DNA of 64,000 nucleotides from Coleophoma eucalyptorum (taxonomy: Eukaryota; Ascomycota; Leotiomycetes; Helotiales; Dermateaceae), in NCBI GenBank assembly GCA_026120035.1, contig JALRME010000011.1, positions 1 to 64,000 of the forward strand, written 5' to 3'. The notes below the pieces were generated by a model, which was given only the letters and a program-made list of their open reading frames with translations, had not been told where the DNA came from and made no database searches. Shown piece after piece: positions 1-10,964 of the stretch (positions within the stretch are counted from its first letter, which is position 1; each line of letters opens with the position of its first letter). Both the position numbers and the translations under genes were made by a program.

Positions 1-1469
1 TTTTTGATCTGATTTGCCTCTTGTAAAGCCTTGATTTCAGCCTTAAGAAGTATAGCCGAGTGTACCATAATTTGAGCTCCTTTCACGAGATGGTCAAATG
101 CCTTATTTATTGAAGTCGGAGAACTATCCTAATGTCGTACGATACGCTTTTTAAGGTGTATTGTCTAGAATTCAAGCTCTATCGCATTCTGTGGTGTCCT
201 TGAAGTCCAATTTTGCTCTTCAATAGGAGGAGGCGTTGGTGTCTTTAGTTGAAGATCAAGGTGAGAAAGGACATTCTCTGGATCGTACGGAACTAAACCA
301 GTAGCTCGGAATCCACTTTTGATATTCTGCTCTATAAAAGCAGCTTTAAATGCCTCCTGAAATGCAGGGAGGAACTCAAGCTTAGTAATATGGTTGATTC
401 GAACTCGAACGAGGTTCTCAATCTGCCTACTATACGATGCTTTCAATGGACTAAAACATCCAACATCGAGAGGCTAAAGGATATAAGACGAATGCGGAGG
501 CATGCATAGTGTAATAATATTACTTTCTATACAGAATTGCTGGAACTAAGCTAAGAGGTAGGACTCGTGGCCGTCCAAAATTAAGAGTCGATATTTCCCA
601 GTTATACGATTCCTTGTATACTTGTCAAAGTGCTAAATCCATTGATATCCAATTTCGTTCGTAGTCCACCCATTCTCACTTAGTGTTATTATCCAATCCT
701 TTGGAAGGCTAGAGTCTTCGTACCAAGCTGAGAGGTGGTTTTGTCCTTTGAAGATAATAAATAGAGGGATTGTCCAGCCGTACGAATTAATACCTTGTAT
801 AATTGATACCCACTCTCGATTCCCTGGCTGTACAGTTTTTGGGCGATTCCTTAACTCTAAGCTTATAACTACTTTAGCAGTAGCAATAACGCCCATTAGA
901 AAGCCTGCCTCGTCGAAGTTGTATATATCCTCTTCTACAATTCCGTATTTTGCAACTATATTCCGTACAAGTCGAAACCAATCTCGAATAATAGCTGGAT
1001 CTTCGCATTAAGCTCTCTTATAGTCATACTTGCGACTAAACTTTGCTTTGATCTCTGGACGACGTTTGATAAAGTTGGAGGTCCAATTCTTGCCTACTTG
1101 AGGCGCGTCGCGTTCGGTAAGGAGAAGATCTACCATTTCTCTAACAGCTTGAGGTCGAGGTGGAAACCCTCGCGAATCTAGATCGAGTATATATTGTATA
1201 ATAGCTAGTTCTTCTTTAGGAGTAAGCCTTTGAGCATTGGAGGTAGAATCGCGTCGAGAAGCTATTCCTTTGATTCGATCGCGTAAGGTTTGGATAGGTA
1301 CGTCATATGCAATAGTAGCAGCTCGAACGCTTTCAAATTGGTGTAATTCAAGTGCCTGAATACTTAAAAGAATTCTACCTTCTTGATTAGAAGGTAAAGC
1401 TTGATTTGGTAGTAGCATTGTAGGTGGAATGTTAGTTGACGCGTTTTGGTGTTGTCGTGCACGGCTCAC
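1..1469 (-). pseudogene. pogo-family DDE transposase, RIP-inactivated, truncated by window edge
   Basis: Read on the minus strand from 1469, a single frame runs to base 1 with no frameshift. The N-terminal part (1469-1008) has the helix-turn-helix/CENP-B-like layout of pogo transposases (TLRDRIKG, GKNWTSNFIKRRPE). The DDE domain follows, with FDEAGF, LLILDGHESY and PLDVGCF supplying the three expected acidic residues, and then a C-terminal VRHxDSSPTSIN segment. The frame is broken only by in-frame stops at 1008-1010 (TAA), 633-635, 546-548, 474-476, 165-167 and 129-131 (TAG). At most of these the family would be expected to carry Gln, so they look like CAA/CAG to TAA/TAG transitions, the signature of RIP. 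The element cannot make a full transposase. Its left end lies outside the window and I could not fix the terminal repeats. Family assignment is confident; the cause of the stops is inference. Confidence 0.85.
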
Positions 1470-4400
1470 TTGGGTGCACGGTTCATATGGGAAATACGTT
1501 ATATAAATAATAACGCTATATAAGGGATTATCCTCCTCGTAGAAGGTGAATATTTTTCTATTTCGATATATACAAGTATACGGCCGAGAGCGAAAAAATA
1601 GAGACTTATAGATCCAACCTTCTAACGGAGCTTTTAATATTACTAAGGTTTACTATTATTATAATAATAGCGTATTATCTAGCGAGTAAAAGTAGAAAGA
1701 GCTAAATTAAGATATCCTAATACAAAAGCGGTCTATCTCTAATAAGTATACTAGGTCGTATGGCTATATATACCGTAATAACTATAAGTAATAATATCTA
1801 TATATAAAGCCGCTCGTAGGAAAAACTTTAGGATCTTAGACCTAATATTCATTCTAAAGTATACAAAGGTCTTTAATATATAACGTCGACTTTCCTTTTT
1901 TGATAAGTCTAAATAGGTAAAATAACTTAGAATCTATTTTTATTAAGCTAGTGATTAATAAGCCCCTTATTAATATAGAGAGAATATCTTATATTATTAA
2001 TATCAAACAATACCTTATCGTTTATAAATTAATATACTAATTAAGTATATAATATACTTAGGTTCTTCTAGTAGGTTATAATCGAAGAAAACTTCCTAAT
2101 CCTCGAGTTCTTCTGTTTCTAAAGGAGGTAAACCTTAAATCGGGTTGCTTTATAAGTAATTAATATATCTATAGCGTTAATATTAAACTTTTTATAGAAT
2201 CTAGGTACAGATAAGTTTATATTAGAAGTTATAGTTTTATAAGAACGTATGCTCTCTACTTTGCTTCTTCCCTCGCTATAGCTATATATGTTTTTTCCCT
2301 ATAATTAGACAAACCTAGCCCTTCGATAGAGAAGTCTTATATCTTAGCCTTCAAAAAGGTGGTTTCAGAATTAGAATCAGAATTAGAATCGGCACCAGTA
2401 TGGAACCTAGAATCAGGATTAGAGCTAGGACCTATATCTGAATTCGATTCTAGCTCCCTGTCTAATATAAGACTTACGCTAAGGTTATCACTAAGAGCAA
2501 GCGTATGGCTATAGTTAGGGCTTTTGTAACGAGCCTAGTAGCGACGTTAAAGGAATTAGCGTTATTTATACTGCCGAGGAAAACGCTTTACTATTAGTAT
2601 TATAGGCGATAAAAAGAAGTTATTATATAAGAAAGAAGAGTACTTATATAAATCACCTTACGTTATAAATGAGACTATATATAGGAGATTCCTATAGCGA
2701 TACAAGATGAAAAGGGGCTATTATCTACTAGGCCTAGTCGTTAGTATCGCTAAATGTTTGTCTGCCTAACATTCATATACCCTTCAGTAGTACAAGAGAC
2801 ATAGAGCGCCTATGTTTATCGGAGGTCATTTGACCCACTTTGGGTGGGCACGTGCAGTAGGTCCGTCTCGTAAAAGCGGCCAGATAGCGTGCATAAGAGC
2901 AGGGGACAACCGAAGTCAAGCAAGTATAGGGAGTTATAAAAACAGCGGTAATCGACTTCCTTTTCAGGGAGTGAAATCACCTATAGGTAGATAAGATGTT
3001 TTGAAAAAGTCAGTTAACAAGCCTTAGCTTAAGCTAAGATTGAATTGAGCTCAAATCAGCTACAAAGACAGAGCTAGGTCTAGTATAAGATAGAGCTAGA
3101 CTTAAATTAGCATATATAAAGGGCCTCTAAGTATTTTAAGCCCACTGTACTTAGCTGATCGGTCTCCTTTAACTAGACATGGTAGGAGGTAGACTTCAAT
3201 GATGTTGGCAGAGCCACTAGCGTTGATGATCCATCGGTAGTCAGGCAAGTGGGCGATTCTTAGGTATTAGGACTCTGGGCAGCGGTGATCTAAACACATG
3301 TTGCTGCCATAATTGAAGTAGATCGTGCCGGCGGCGATTTTCAATGCTTTAGACAAGCCTAATGCATCAGAACTTATCTGAGGAAGCGGCAACGCTCATT
3401 TTCTATTGCCTTTTGACTTATCAGGCTAAAAATAGGAATTTTTAAGTTCTCTTTATGTTCATGAACCACTTTTACGCAATTGCTAGGAGGCGGAAGGAAA
3501 TCCTACAGCATAAGAAATACGAAAATAGGTGGCAGGCCTAAGGTATCCTCGCACATGAATGCATCAATATACTCCCACACAATGCCTCTGTTTAGTGCTG
3601 GGCCCTTCGACCGCCTTGTTATAACGAGTTGTCAAAAGATAAAATCATAAAGTAGTTTCGGGTCTATTGTAACAGTTTTTTGCTGATACTTACTAGTGCT
3701 TACTAGTAGGTACTACTAGCACTTACATACTTTACTATAATAGCTTAAATTGAGCTTCGTTCGTTTAAAGTAGATTCTAAAAAATACAATAGACTTATTT
3801 AAATTACTTAGAGGCCGTCTACCAGTAGCTTAGTCCTAACTTAATATGGTATTAAGCTTGAGAGCCGACTTGAGCTCGAGTTAGTCTTGGCTAAACTAAG
3901 GCTTGCCAATCCACTTGGACTTAGCTTTAGTCGATTTAGACTTAGCTTAGATACAAGTAGCAGTATAAACTTAACTCCTCTGGCTTAGTAGGAATGGTAC
4001 TTTAGACTATACATACTGTATATTAACTTTATACTACCTACATAGTACTATTATTATAGTTTGATCTATATATTGTTAGTCTTTAGTATTGAAAAGATAG
4101 GTAAAAAACAGGTTTTAGGTATGAGTCAGACCTGGATTTGGAAGTGGCAAAAATACCAATAAAACATCTATACTTGTAGATTAATCTAACTTAAATAGAC
4201 TTAATCTTGATTTGAATTGGCTTAATATAACTTAGATCAATTTAATTCTAATTTAAATTTTGAAAAAATTTAAGTCGGAATTAATTCTAAAGTTAAGGAT
4301 ATTTTTTAGGTTTAAGTCTAGTTCAAATACTTATAGCCTAAGCCTAAAATTAGATCAATGTAAGAACATGACCTGCCCAGACTGATTAATTGGATAATCA

Positions 4401-5444
4401 ATGACACGTGTCACGTGATCATATGGCCAGTAAGTAGGTACTTACTACTTAGCGTATGAACAGAGTTGGAGGAGTTTCGGTTTTTGTGTCCTTCGTACGA
4501 GACCTATAGGGTTCAGTCAATATAAGGTTATTGTGCTCCCAAACACCTCTATCCTTGCCTTTGATCAAACTTGTGTCCTTATAATCAATGCGGTAGTTAT
4601 ATAGCGTAGGAAACCCCTTTTAGACATTGAATAGAACTTAACTTAGGGCTAATTACCCGAGGCTTGATACTAATCTAGATTTACTATAGTTTCTAGAAGC
4701 TTATATATAAGTTAGATTTAGTTAAAAAAAAATCGAAATTAAGTTTGTTAAATAATTTAATATTTAAGGCTAAATTTTAGGTTAAATCCTCAATCTCAAT
4801 TTAGAACCCTCCAGTCTCTATCTTTATATTTAACAACGCTGTTAAGTAATTAACTATTTTTCTAGATGATTTAGGGAAAACATGTATAGAATGGCACCTC
4901 AGTACAGTAGGATAGAAATAATAAATACTTACTTAGTAGGTATAACTTACAACTTTTTATATAGCTATGTGATCCGGTTTATTAAACTTGAATCGGGCTG
5001 TAATTCGATATAACTCGTGTTTAAATTTAAATTAAATCTGGATTAATTCCTAACTCGGGTTCAATCCCCAAGTCCGTAGTAGGGCTCCACAACATTTTTC
5101 CGGATCAAGTTTTATAAAAGCCGAGACTTGATTCAGTCTTCTTCAAGGCTCAAGTTAGGCTTAAGCTAGCTAGAGCTAGTATTAAGACTAAAATAGATAC
5201 AGAATCAAGCTATATAATAGGTGGCGGTAATGTATTCCAACACTAAAATTCTACTTAATATTGGGTGACAATGGTCTAGTGTAAGTACCTAGGTAAGTAG
5301 TAAATAAGGTTGGATATAATACTCGTATGTACCAATAACACTACAAATCCATTGCTATAAAGTAAACAATGTAATCAATCACATGCGGCACTTTATACAT
5401 GCCTATCACAGTTCACAACTTCAGGCTAGCTAGGTATACGTAGT
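1470..5444. repeat. TA-rich, RIP-like degenerate repeat DNA
   Basis: About 4 kb with no credible gene. The sequence is dominated by TTAA, TAAGCTTA, CTTAG and TATATA words with stops in every frame, as expected for old repeats hit by C-to-T RIP. Around 2361-2440 a short imperfect repeat of AGAATCAGAATTAGAATC encodes a Glu/Ser-rich remnant in one frame and may be the ghost of a transposon ORF. A less AT-rich patch lies at about 2810-2990. No terminal repeats could be paired by eye, so element families are not named. Confidence 0.6.
3695..3723. repeat. imperfect palindrome
   Basis: AGTGCTTACTAGTAG is followed after GTA by CTACTAGCACT, which is its reverse complement apart from a four-base gap. 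It lies within a cluster of TACTAGTA/ACTTAC words at about 3680-3735 inside the degenerate repeat tract. It may be a remnant hairpin end of a small DNA element; nothing coding is associated. Confidence 0.5.
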
Positions 5445-5470
5445 ATTTACATACTATTTAGTATGTAAAT
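5445..5470. repeat. perfect 12-bp inverted repeat
   Basis: ATTTACATACTA, a TT spacer, then TAGTATGTAAAT: a perfect 12-bp inverted repeat around a 2-nt loop. It sits at the edge of the RIP-like tract and is not next to the end of a recognised gene, so it looks more like part of an element than a terminator. Confidence 0.7.
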
Positions 5471-6721
5471 CTTGTACGTTCTTTAGTTTTTAGAGAAGGA
5501 ACCTAAGCGTTATCAGTAAGTACCTACTCGCACAAGAGTTTGGAGTTGTTAGCATCTTTAGTTCAGCACTAAATGTTGTACGAATCTTCTTGGTCTTCTT
5601 TTTCTTCGTTCAAATTGCTACAATACATAGTGTTAGTAGGCAAGGGAAAACTAGAGGCTATATTAGGCCGGCACCAAGTATTACCATGGTCTTGAAAATT
5701 CGGCATCTGCCTATAAGTGATGCCAAAGGTTACGATAGGTAATGTACATACTGTGCCTATCAAGGAGAGAAAAGGAGGGGTTTTATGGAGCCAAGAAATT
5801 TCAAGAGGAAAGCGAGGCATCTCTAAGTACAAGCAGGAATCTTAATAACTGCTTGTGCACTACTTATATAGAACCACTTGCAGCCGTCATCATGTTCCTT
5901 CACATACGGATTATAGTAGTTGGGGTCTAGTTGGGAGGTCACCGAAAGATTTAGCACGCAAGTCAACATCTCTCGCCAATAGTGCTCATGGCGAAGCACA
6001 TTATTTATAAATGTTGGCTTGCTCCGCAAGACTAAGGTTATTAATGGTCGTTGCGGAGTTTCGTCAAGGCCATCGCGAGGTTTCGCCATAACCTCTCTTC
6101 TGATACAATGTCCTGCTTGCCTATGCCATAAGCGATTATTATACCTTTTTATATTTATTATTCTCGCAGAGTGCGTTTGGAAACTGCGGGGTCGCTTGGT
6201 TAATGCGGGGCATATCGGGGAGACAAGGGCCTCGACCATTGATCATTTAAAACAAGCTGCCTATAAGTTACTCTATCAGCTTTCCCTCGGCCTCTTTAGC
6301 ACCACCCAAGAAATTCCCAAAGCAAATTTACCTCTATTATATTGTCTAATACTGCACATTGAGGACGTAGATAAGCAATTGTTTTATGACGTCCATGTGG
6401 TTGAAAAATATGAGAGGGCAAGTGGCTCTGCAGACTACGATTCTGCGGAAACTGTAACACTGCGGAACCAATTCCGCTAGTAACCTTTCATTTCCTCTGG
6501 CATCCAAAGCATACTCTGAGTCATGGAAAGTTTCTGAAGTCTATTTTGTCCAGATACTTAAGGTAAGTGTATTTCGAGCAGAGAGACCCCCATGAATCAT
6601 TCCACCTCTGTAGAAGACATTCCTAGTGAATATATTTCTTCTATACACTTTCCATAACATAACACACCATTTCAAGAGCACTGTAGCTGTGCAGCCACAA
6701 GAGAGTTTTCCTTAGCTTGCA
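5471..6721. other. no recognised gene; two unidentified overlapping ORFs
   Basis: This stretch holds a minus-strand ORF at 5823-6239 (138 aa) and an overlapping plus-strand ORF at 6019-6480 (153 aa). I recognise neither. The minus-strand one reads more like protein (for example DPNYYNPYVKEHDDG), so it may be a fragment of a decayed gene, but it lacks a continuation into 5569-5832. The last 240 bp before 6722 are the 5' region of the decarboxylase gene. Confidence 0.3.
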
Positions 6722-8179
6722 ATGGATGCTGAACCAGAATTTGCTTCGTTGTGGGATACCACACTAGAAGCTATCCCACCAGTTTGTCAATCCATTGTCA
6801 AATCCTTTACTTCGGTCAATCAAGAAATCACAACGCATCCAATTGTTACTATCGCAACTGCAGATGAAACAGTTGCTATAAGCAAAAGCTCTCTGCCACG
6901 AAAAGGTCCTCGCCCCATCTCGAGGGTTCTCTCAGAAGCAGAGAATATCTTTGCTCATCGTATACGCATGGATCATCCTCACTTCTTCGGTTTTATTCCC
7001 TCTCCAGCTACGCCTATATCTTTCGTGGGTGATATGATAACATCCGCCTCCAACACGCATGCTGGGTCTTGGCTACAAAGTTCTGGGCCTAGCACTGTTG
7101 AGAGGTCTCTGATTCGCTGGCTAGCCGCCGCAGTTGGACTTCCTAAGACTGCTGGAGGATTGTTTCTGTCTGGGGGTTCTATGGCAAATCTCACAGGCCT
7201 TATGCTCGCAAGGGACAAAAAACTTGGATGCACTTGGCAAGATAAGGCAAGAGGAGTCGCCTATGTCTCAGATCAGACGCATTCTTCAGTAGCTAAAGGG
7301 CTCAGGATCCTAGGATTCGAGAATAACCAGGTTCGAAAAATTCAAAGCGATAATCGATTTCGACTTGATGTGGATGCGCTTGAGAAAGCAATCCTTCTGG
7401 ATCGCGAAAATGGGCTCCTGCCATTTTTGATTGTTGCGAGCTGTGGCACAACAAATACTGGTAGCATAGACCCTTTGAACACACTAGCCAAACTGGCTCA
7501 TGCACAAACACCAAGTCTCTGGCTACACGTTGATGGCGCATATGGAGCATCGGTAGCGCTATCAACAAGCCACAAACACCTAGCCGATGGCCTGGGGTGC
7601 GCAGACAGTATTTCATGGGATGCACACAAGTGGCTATTCCAGACTTATGGGTGCGGAATGGTATTAGTCAAGGACGAGGCTTGGCTTCGGCAGAGTTTTG
7701 CAACAGAAGCAGAGTACATCCGCGATGCTGTTGATTCTGGAGAGAGTGAGAGACCGAATTACTGGAACTACGGACCAGAATTAACCAGGCCGGCAAGAGC
7801 CATGAAACTATGGTTTACACTTCAAGTAATTGGGCTAGACCAATTCGGAGCTATGATTGATCATGGGTTTGCACTTGCTGAAACCGCTGAGGCTGAGCTC
7901 AGAAAACTACCGAACTGGACAATAGTTTCAGACGCGAACATGGCTATTCTTAATTTCCGGTTTGAACCACAAGGGAGAAGTGAAGAAGAGCTTGACGCAA
8001 TAAATGTGGCTATTTCGCAGCAGTTGATAAGAGAAAATGTAGCCGCAATACTAACAACAAAGCTGCTTGGCAAGGTGGTATTAAGAATCTGTTCTATTAG
8101 TCCAAATATGTCGAAGGAGATGATGTGTAATGTGATAGCAACACTTGATGCTGTCGCGAGGGAGAGAAGAACTTGTTAG
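6722..8179 (+). CDS. PLP-dependent aromatic-L-amino-acid/tyrosine decarboxylase-like protein (group II)
   Basis: A single-exon 485-aa protein close to the usual size of group II decarboxylases. Visible family marks are the substrate-side HPHFFGFIPSP segment near residue 82, GLFLSGGSMANLTGL (PLP phosphate region), the HVDGAYG motif whose Asp (residue 271) should pair with the pyridine nitrogen, and SWDAHKW, whose Lys303 should form the Schiff base. The likely reaction is decarboxylation of an aromatic amino acid such as Trp, Tyr or Phe to the amine in the cytosol. Substrate cannot be set from sequence by eye, and a decarboxylase-oxidase variant is possible. The start is the first ATG of the open frame and precedes a full N-terminal domain. 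The gene is intact although flanked by RIP-like DNA, so it is probably under selection. No clear tailoring partner lies next to it. Confidence 0.9.
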   Translation: MDAEPEFASLWDTTLEAIPPVCQSIVKSFTSVNQEITTHPIVTIATADETVAISKSSLPRKGPRPISRVLSEAENIFAHRIRMDHPHFFGFIPSPATPISFVGDMITSASNTHAGSWLQSSGPSTVERSLIRWLAAAVGLPKTAGGLFLSGGSMANLTGLMLARDKKLGCTWQDKARGVAYVSDQTHSSVAKGLRILGFENNQVRKIQSDNRFRLDVDALEKAILLDRENGLLPFLIVASCGTTNTGSIDPLNTLAKLAHAQTPSLWLHVDGAYGASVALSTSHKHLADGLGCADSISWDAHKWLFQTYGCGMVLVKDEAWLRQSFATEAEYIRDAVDSGESERPNYWNYGPELTRPARAMKLWFTLQVIGLDQFGAMIDHGFALAETAEAELRKLPNWTIVSDANMAILNFRFEPQGRSEEELDAINVAISQQLIRENVAAILTTKLLGKVVLRICSISPNMSKEMMCNVIATLDAVARERRTC

Positions 8180-10964
8180 ATACTGATCTAGCTGTGTGAA
8201 ATTTTCTTCTCGTGCCTATGCAAGATTCTTCCTTCAGACACGGATTACCTAGCTTCAATTTAGAGATTTCTTGCAGTGGCTGTTTCGAGTTCTAAAACGG
8301 ATTCTAGACTATCAAAGAAAATGATAATTCTTTATCTCAAGTTGTCTTGTCGCTGGCCTCGATGATCGCAGGTAGAAACACATGTAACTACTATTACTTT
8401 AGGCTTGATAGGCATTCGGAATTAGTTTGAACGTTCTTAAAGCGCCGTCTATGATGATTTGATGATAGTCTGCAGCAGCATTATCTATACTTACGGCGAG
8501 AGTGAATGTGTAACATATGCAATCTACCGTTAATAGAAGGGGCCGAGAATTCCATACAGAGTTAGAATTCTGTGGCTTATATACCAATAGCTTCTCATAC
8601 AATAACTGCTTAAATTTGCTTACATCCTCCTGCTAGTCAAATGGGCTCCAAAATGTGAGACTCCTAGTAAATCTTGGGCTTAATGATTCACAATGTGTAT
8701 CATGGTAGGTGGGCAATGCTTAAGATTCTGTGAACATTGGCAAATTTATCGGTACGAACAGTGTAAATATCGCGGTGGCTCAGCGAAAAAGATACCAAAA
8801 AAGGGCACGTCATGAAGTATGGCGAGACTGACGAAAAGCTAGTTTTTCAGTGTAGTATGCTTTTTCATTAACCATGCTACTGAAATTATGGTAAAAGAAA
8901 CCACAATGCCAAAGATCCGAAATATCGATGGGATTTCTTCCCTTCTCTTTGGATGAGCGCGTGAAAGGCTAGATTTAAGACCGTAACTGTAATATGGCCA
9001 GCTCCTTTGATAATTCTGTTGGGAAAACTGAACCTGCTACTTGAAAACTTGTGCCGGTATAATATCGGAGAACTTGCACAGCATGCTAGCCTCAATGCCC
9101 AAGAGAGCTTCCTCTGTTCAGTCAAACCAACTATGCTATGATTTATACAGCCACCCAATAGCTCGCAGACTGATTCGGCTTACCAAGACAATAATCTAGT
9201 TTCTTTACCATTTTGTACTTTTTGGGAAGCCTTGGGCGATAGTTGCTGATTTTAACTCAGTCAATTATGTTCTTAGCCGAGGTGCCCTACTTAGTACACA
9301 GAGAGTACAATTGCTGCTACCAACCTCGTAGGAATCCCGCAATCTATTTGGTGTTGAGAAAAAGCAGTTTATGGTGCAGAGTAGCTCCTGCACGCGATAT
9401 GGGATTGCACTGAGCGATGAAGGATATATTCCCCACCTAAACCTACCACCAAATTCAAAATCAAATAACATTAAGAGTATTCGTCAGCGTTTCCATTGCT
9501 CCAGTTGGTGCAATGACAATATTTTTATCTGTAATTCTGACAAATTTCCAGCTGAGAGGACTATGGGTAATGATCATCATGGATCTCAATTGTCAATCTC
9601 TCGTGAAATTCTAACCATCTGAGTAATACTGAGAAGTAGAACTACTGATTGTAGGAACAAAAAGCTCAATGGAGTCAGTATGAGTTGGGGTTATACAAGC
9701 GGCTCACCTCTGTTCGAGCATCATCTGTTTACCAGGTGCTTTAGCTAGAAAGAGCCCACGGTATCCGGCCAGGGCAACCACTGGAACTCAAAGATCCCTA
9801 GCATTAAGGACTCGAGCCAATACGGCAAGTGATTGTGGGTGATGGATATAATAATCTACAGTAATACATCAAAGAAGTCCTTGACTAGGATGAGAATTGT
9901 GTTCATATACTAAATGAGCATCGTGTGTGGTTTATACCTAATTAAATGTTAATTCTTTTTATTTGGATTTTCTTCGGTGTTCGTTACGGGTATAAACCCC
10001 TGCATTCCACAGACGCTCGTTAGCACGCTAAAAAACATAAGCCAATTCGAGCATATTTTCGGGTACACTAGTACGATTATGGTCAGTGACATTTATATCC
10101 ATGCATCATTATCAGAGGTATTATATCCCTAACAGTATTCTTCCCCGGCGGCTGCTTGTAGAGGTGTGGATTATTTCAGTTCACATCAACCGGATTTTCT
10201 ACGGTACTAATATTATGGAAAACTATTCCGGTAGTAGTAAATCCTTGTCGAAATCACAAATTCCGCTGATAGAAACTTTGGAGTGTCTTGAAGGCTTTAA
10301 AACAGGATATTTACCCGATGAACACGCTGGAATTTACCCGATGGTCACCCTGGAAAAATACCCACCACGTGGGGGAGATAGTATGTGGTCTTTGCGACGA
10401 TGGGTTCTCCTATTTGATTAGTGGGTAATATGCTTATATTTTGCCCGAACTTATTGCATGGGATATGGAGACTTCCAAAATAGGTCTTCATCCCGGACTC
10501 CTGAATATCTTCGGGAGTGCACTCCTGTCTGCTCACTATTTTTAATAATAATAATGACGATGCCTTTTGTATAACAACTCTGATGGATAACCAGCAGTAA
10601 ATGTGCTTATTGTTGAAGCGCGCTGCCAAGGCCGTGCTGTATATATATACGGAGTAGATGGATTCAAGACGTTATTAATAGGTTTAGGGTTGTGAATATA
10701 TACTGTACTTTACGGAATGGCCCGAGACTAATTTCCCAAGCCAAGAAGACCTACCCCACTATTCACATCTACAGTAGTCGATATTGTATATTAGATCGAC
10801 CGGTGATTCGGAGATATGTATCACATAGATGAATTTTAGTTGTACCTTCCTTGACCAGGAAACTCGTCAATGTGATGGATACTTAAAGCCAAGGCTACTT
10901 GCTCGTCCTCCGATTTTGTGCCCCCTTCGTCAACCAGAGCTTCCCTCAACAATTCCCGGCAACT
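8180..10964. other. intergenic, no recognised gene
   Basis: About 2.8 kb without a supportable gene. The ORFs here are short (at most 111 aa, at 10086-10421 plus) and match nothing I know. The phrase TTTACCCGATG occurs twice about 24 bp apart near 10310-10340. A TATATATATA run near 10640 and a TA-rich block up to about 10830 may belong to the promoter region of the lyase gene that follows. Confidence 0.4.

Noticed and set aside
5823..6239. Copia-type GAG-pre-integrase (LWHRQAGH) similarity
   Set aside because: Only a few residues match and no integrase or reverse transcriptase follows on that strand.
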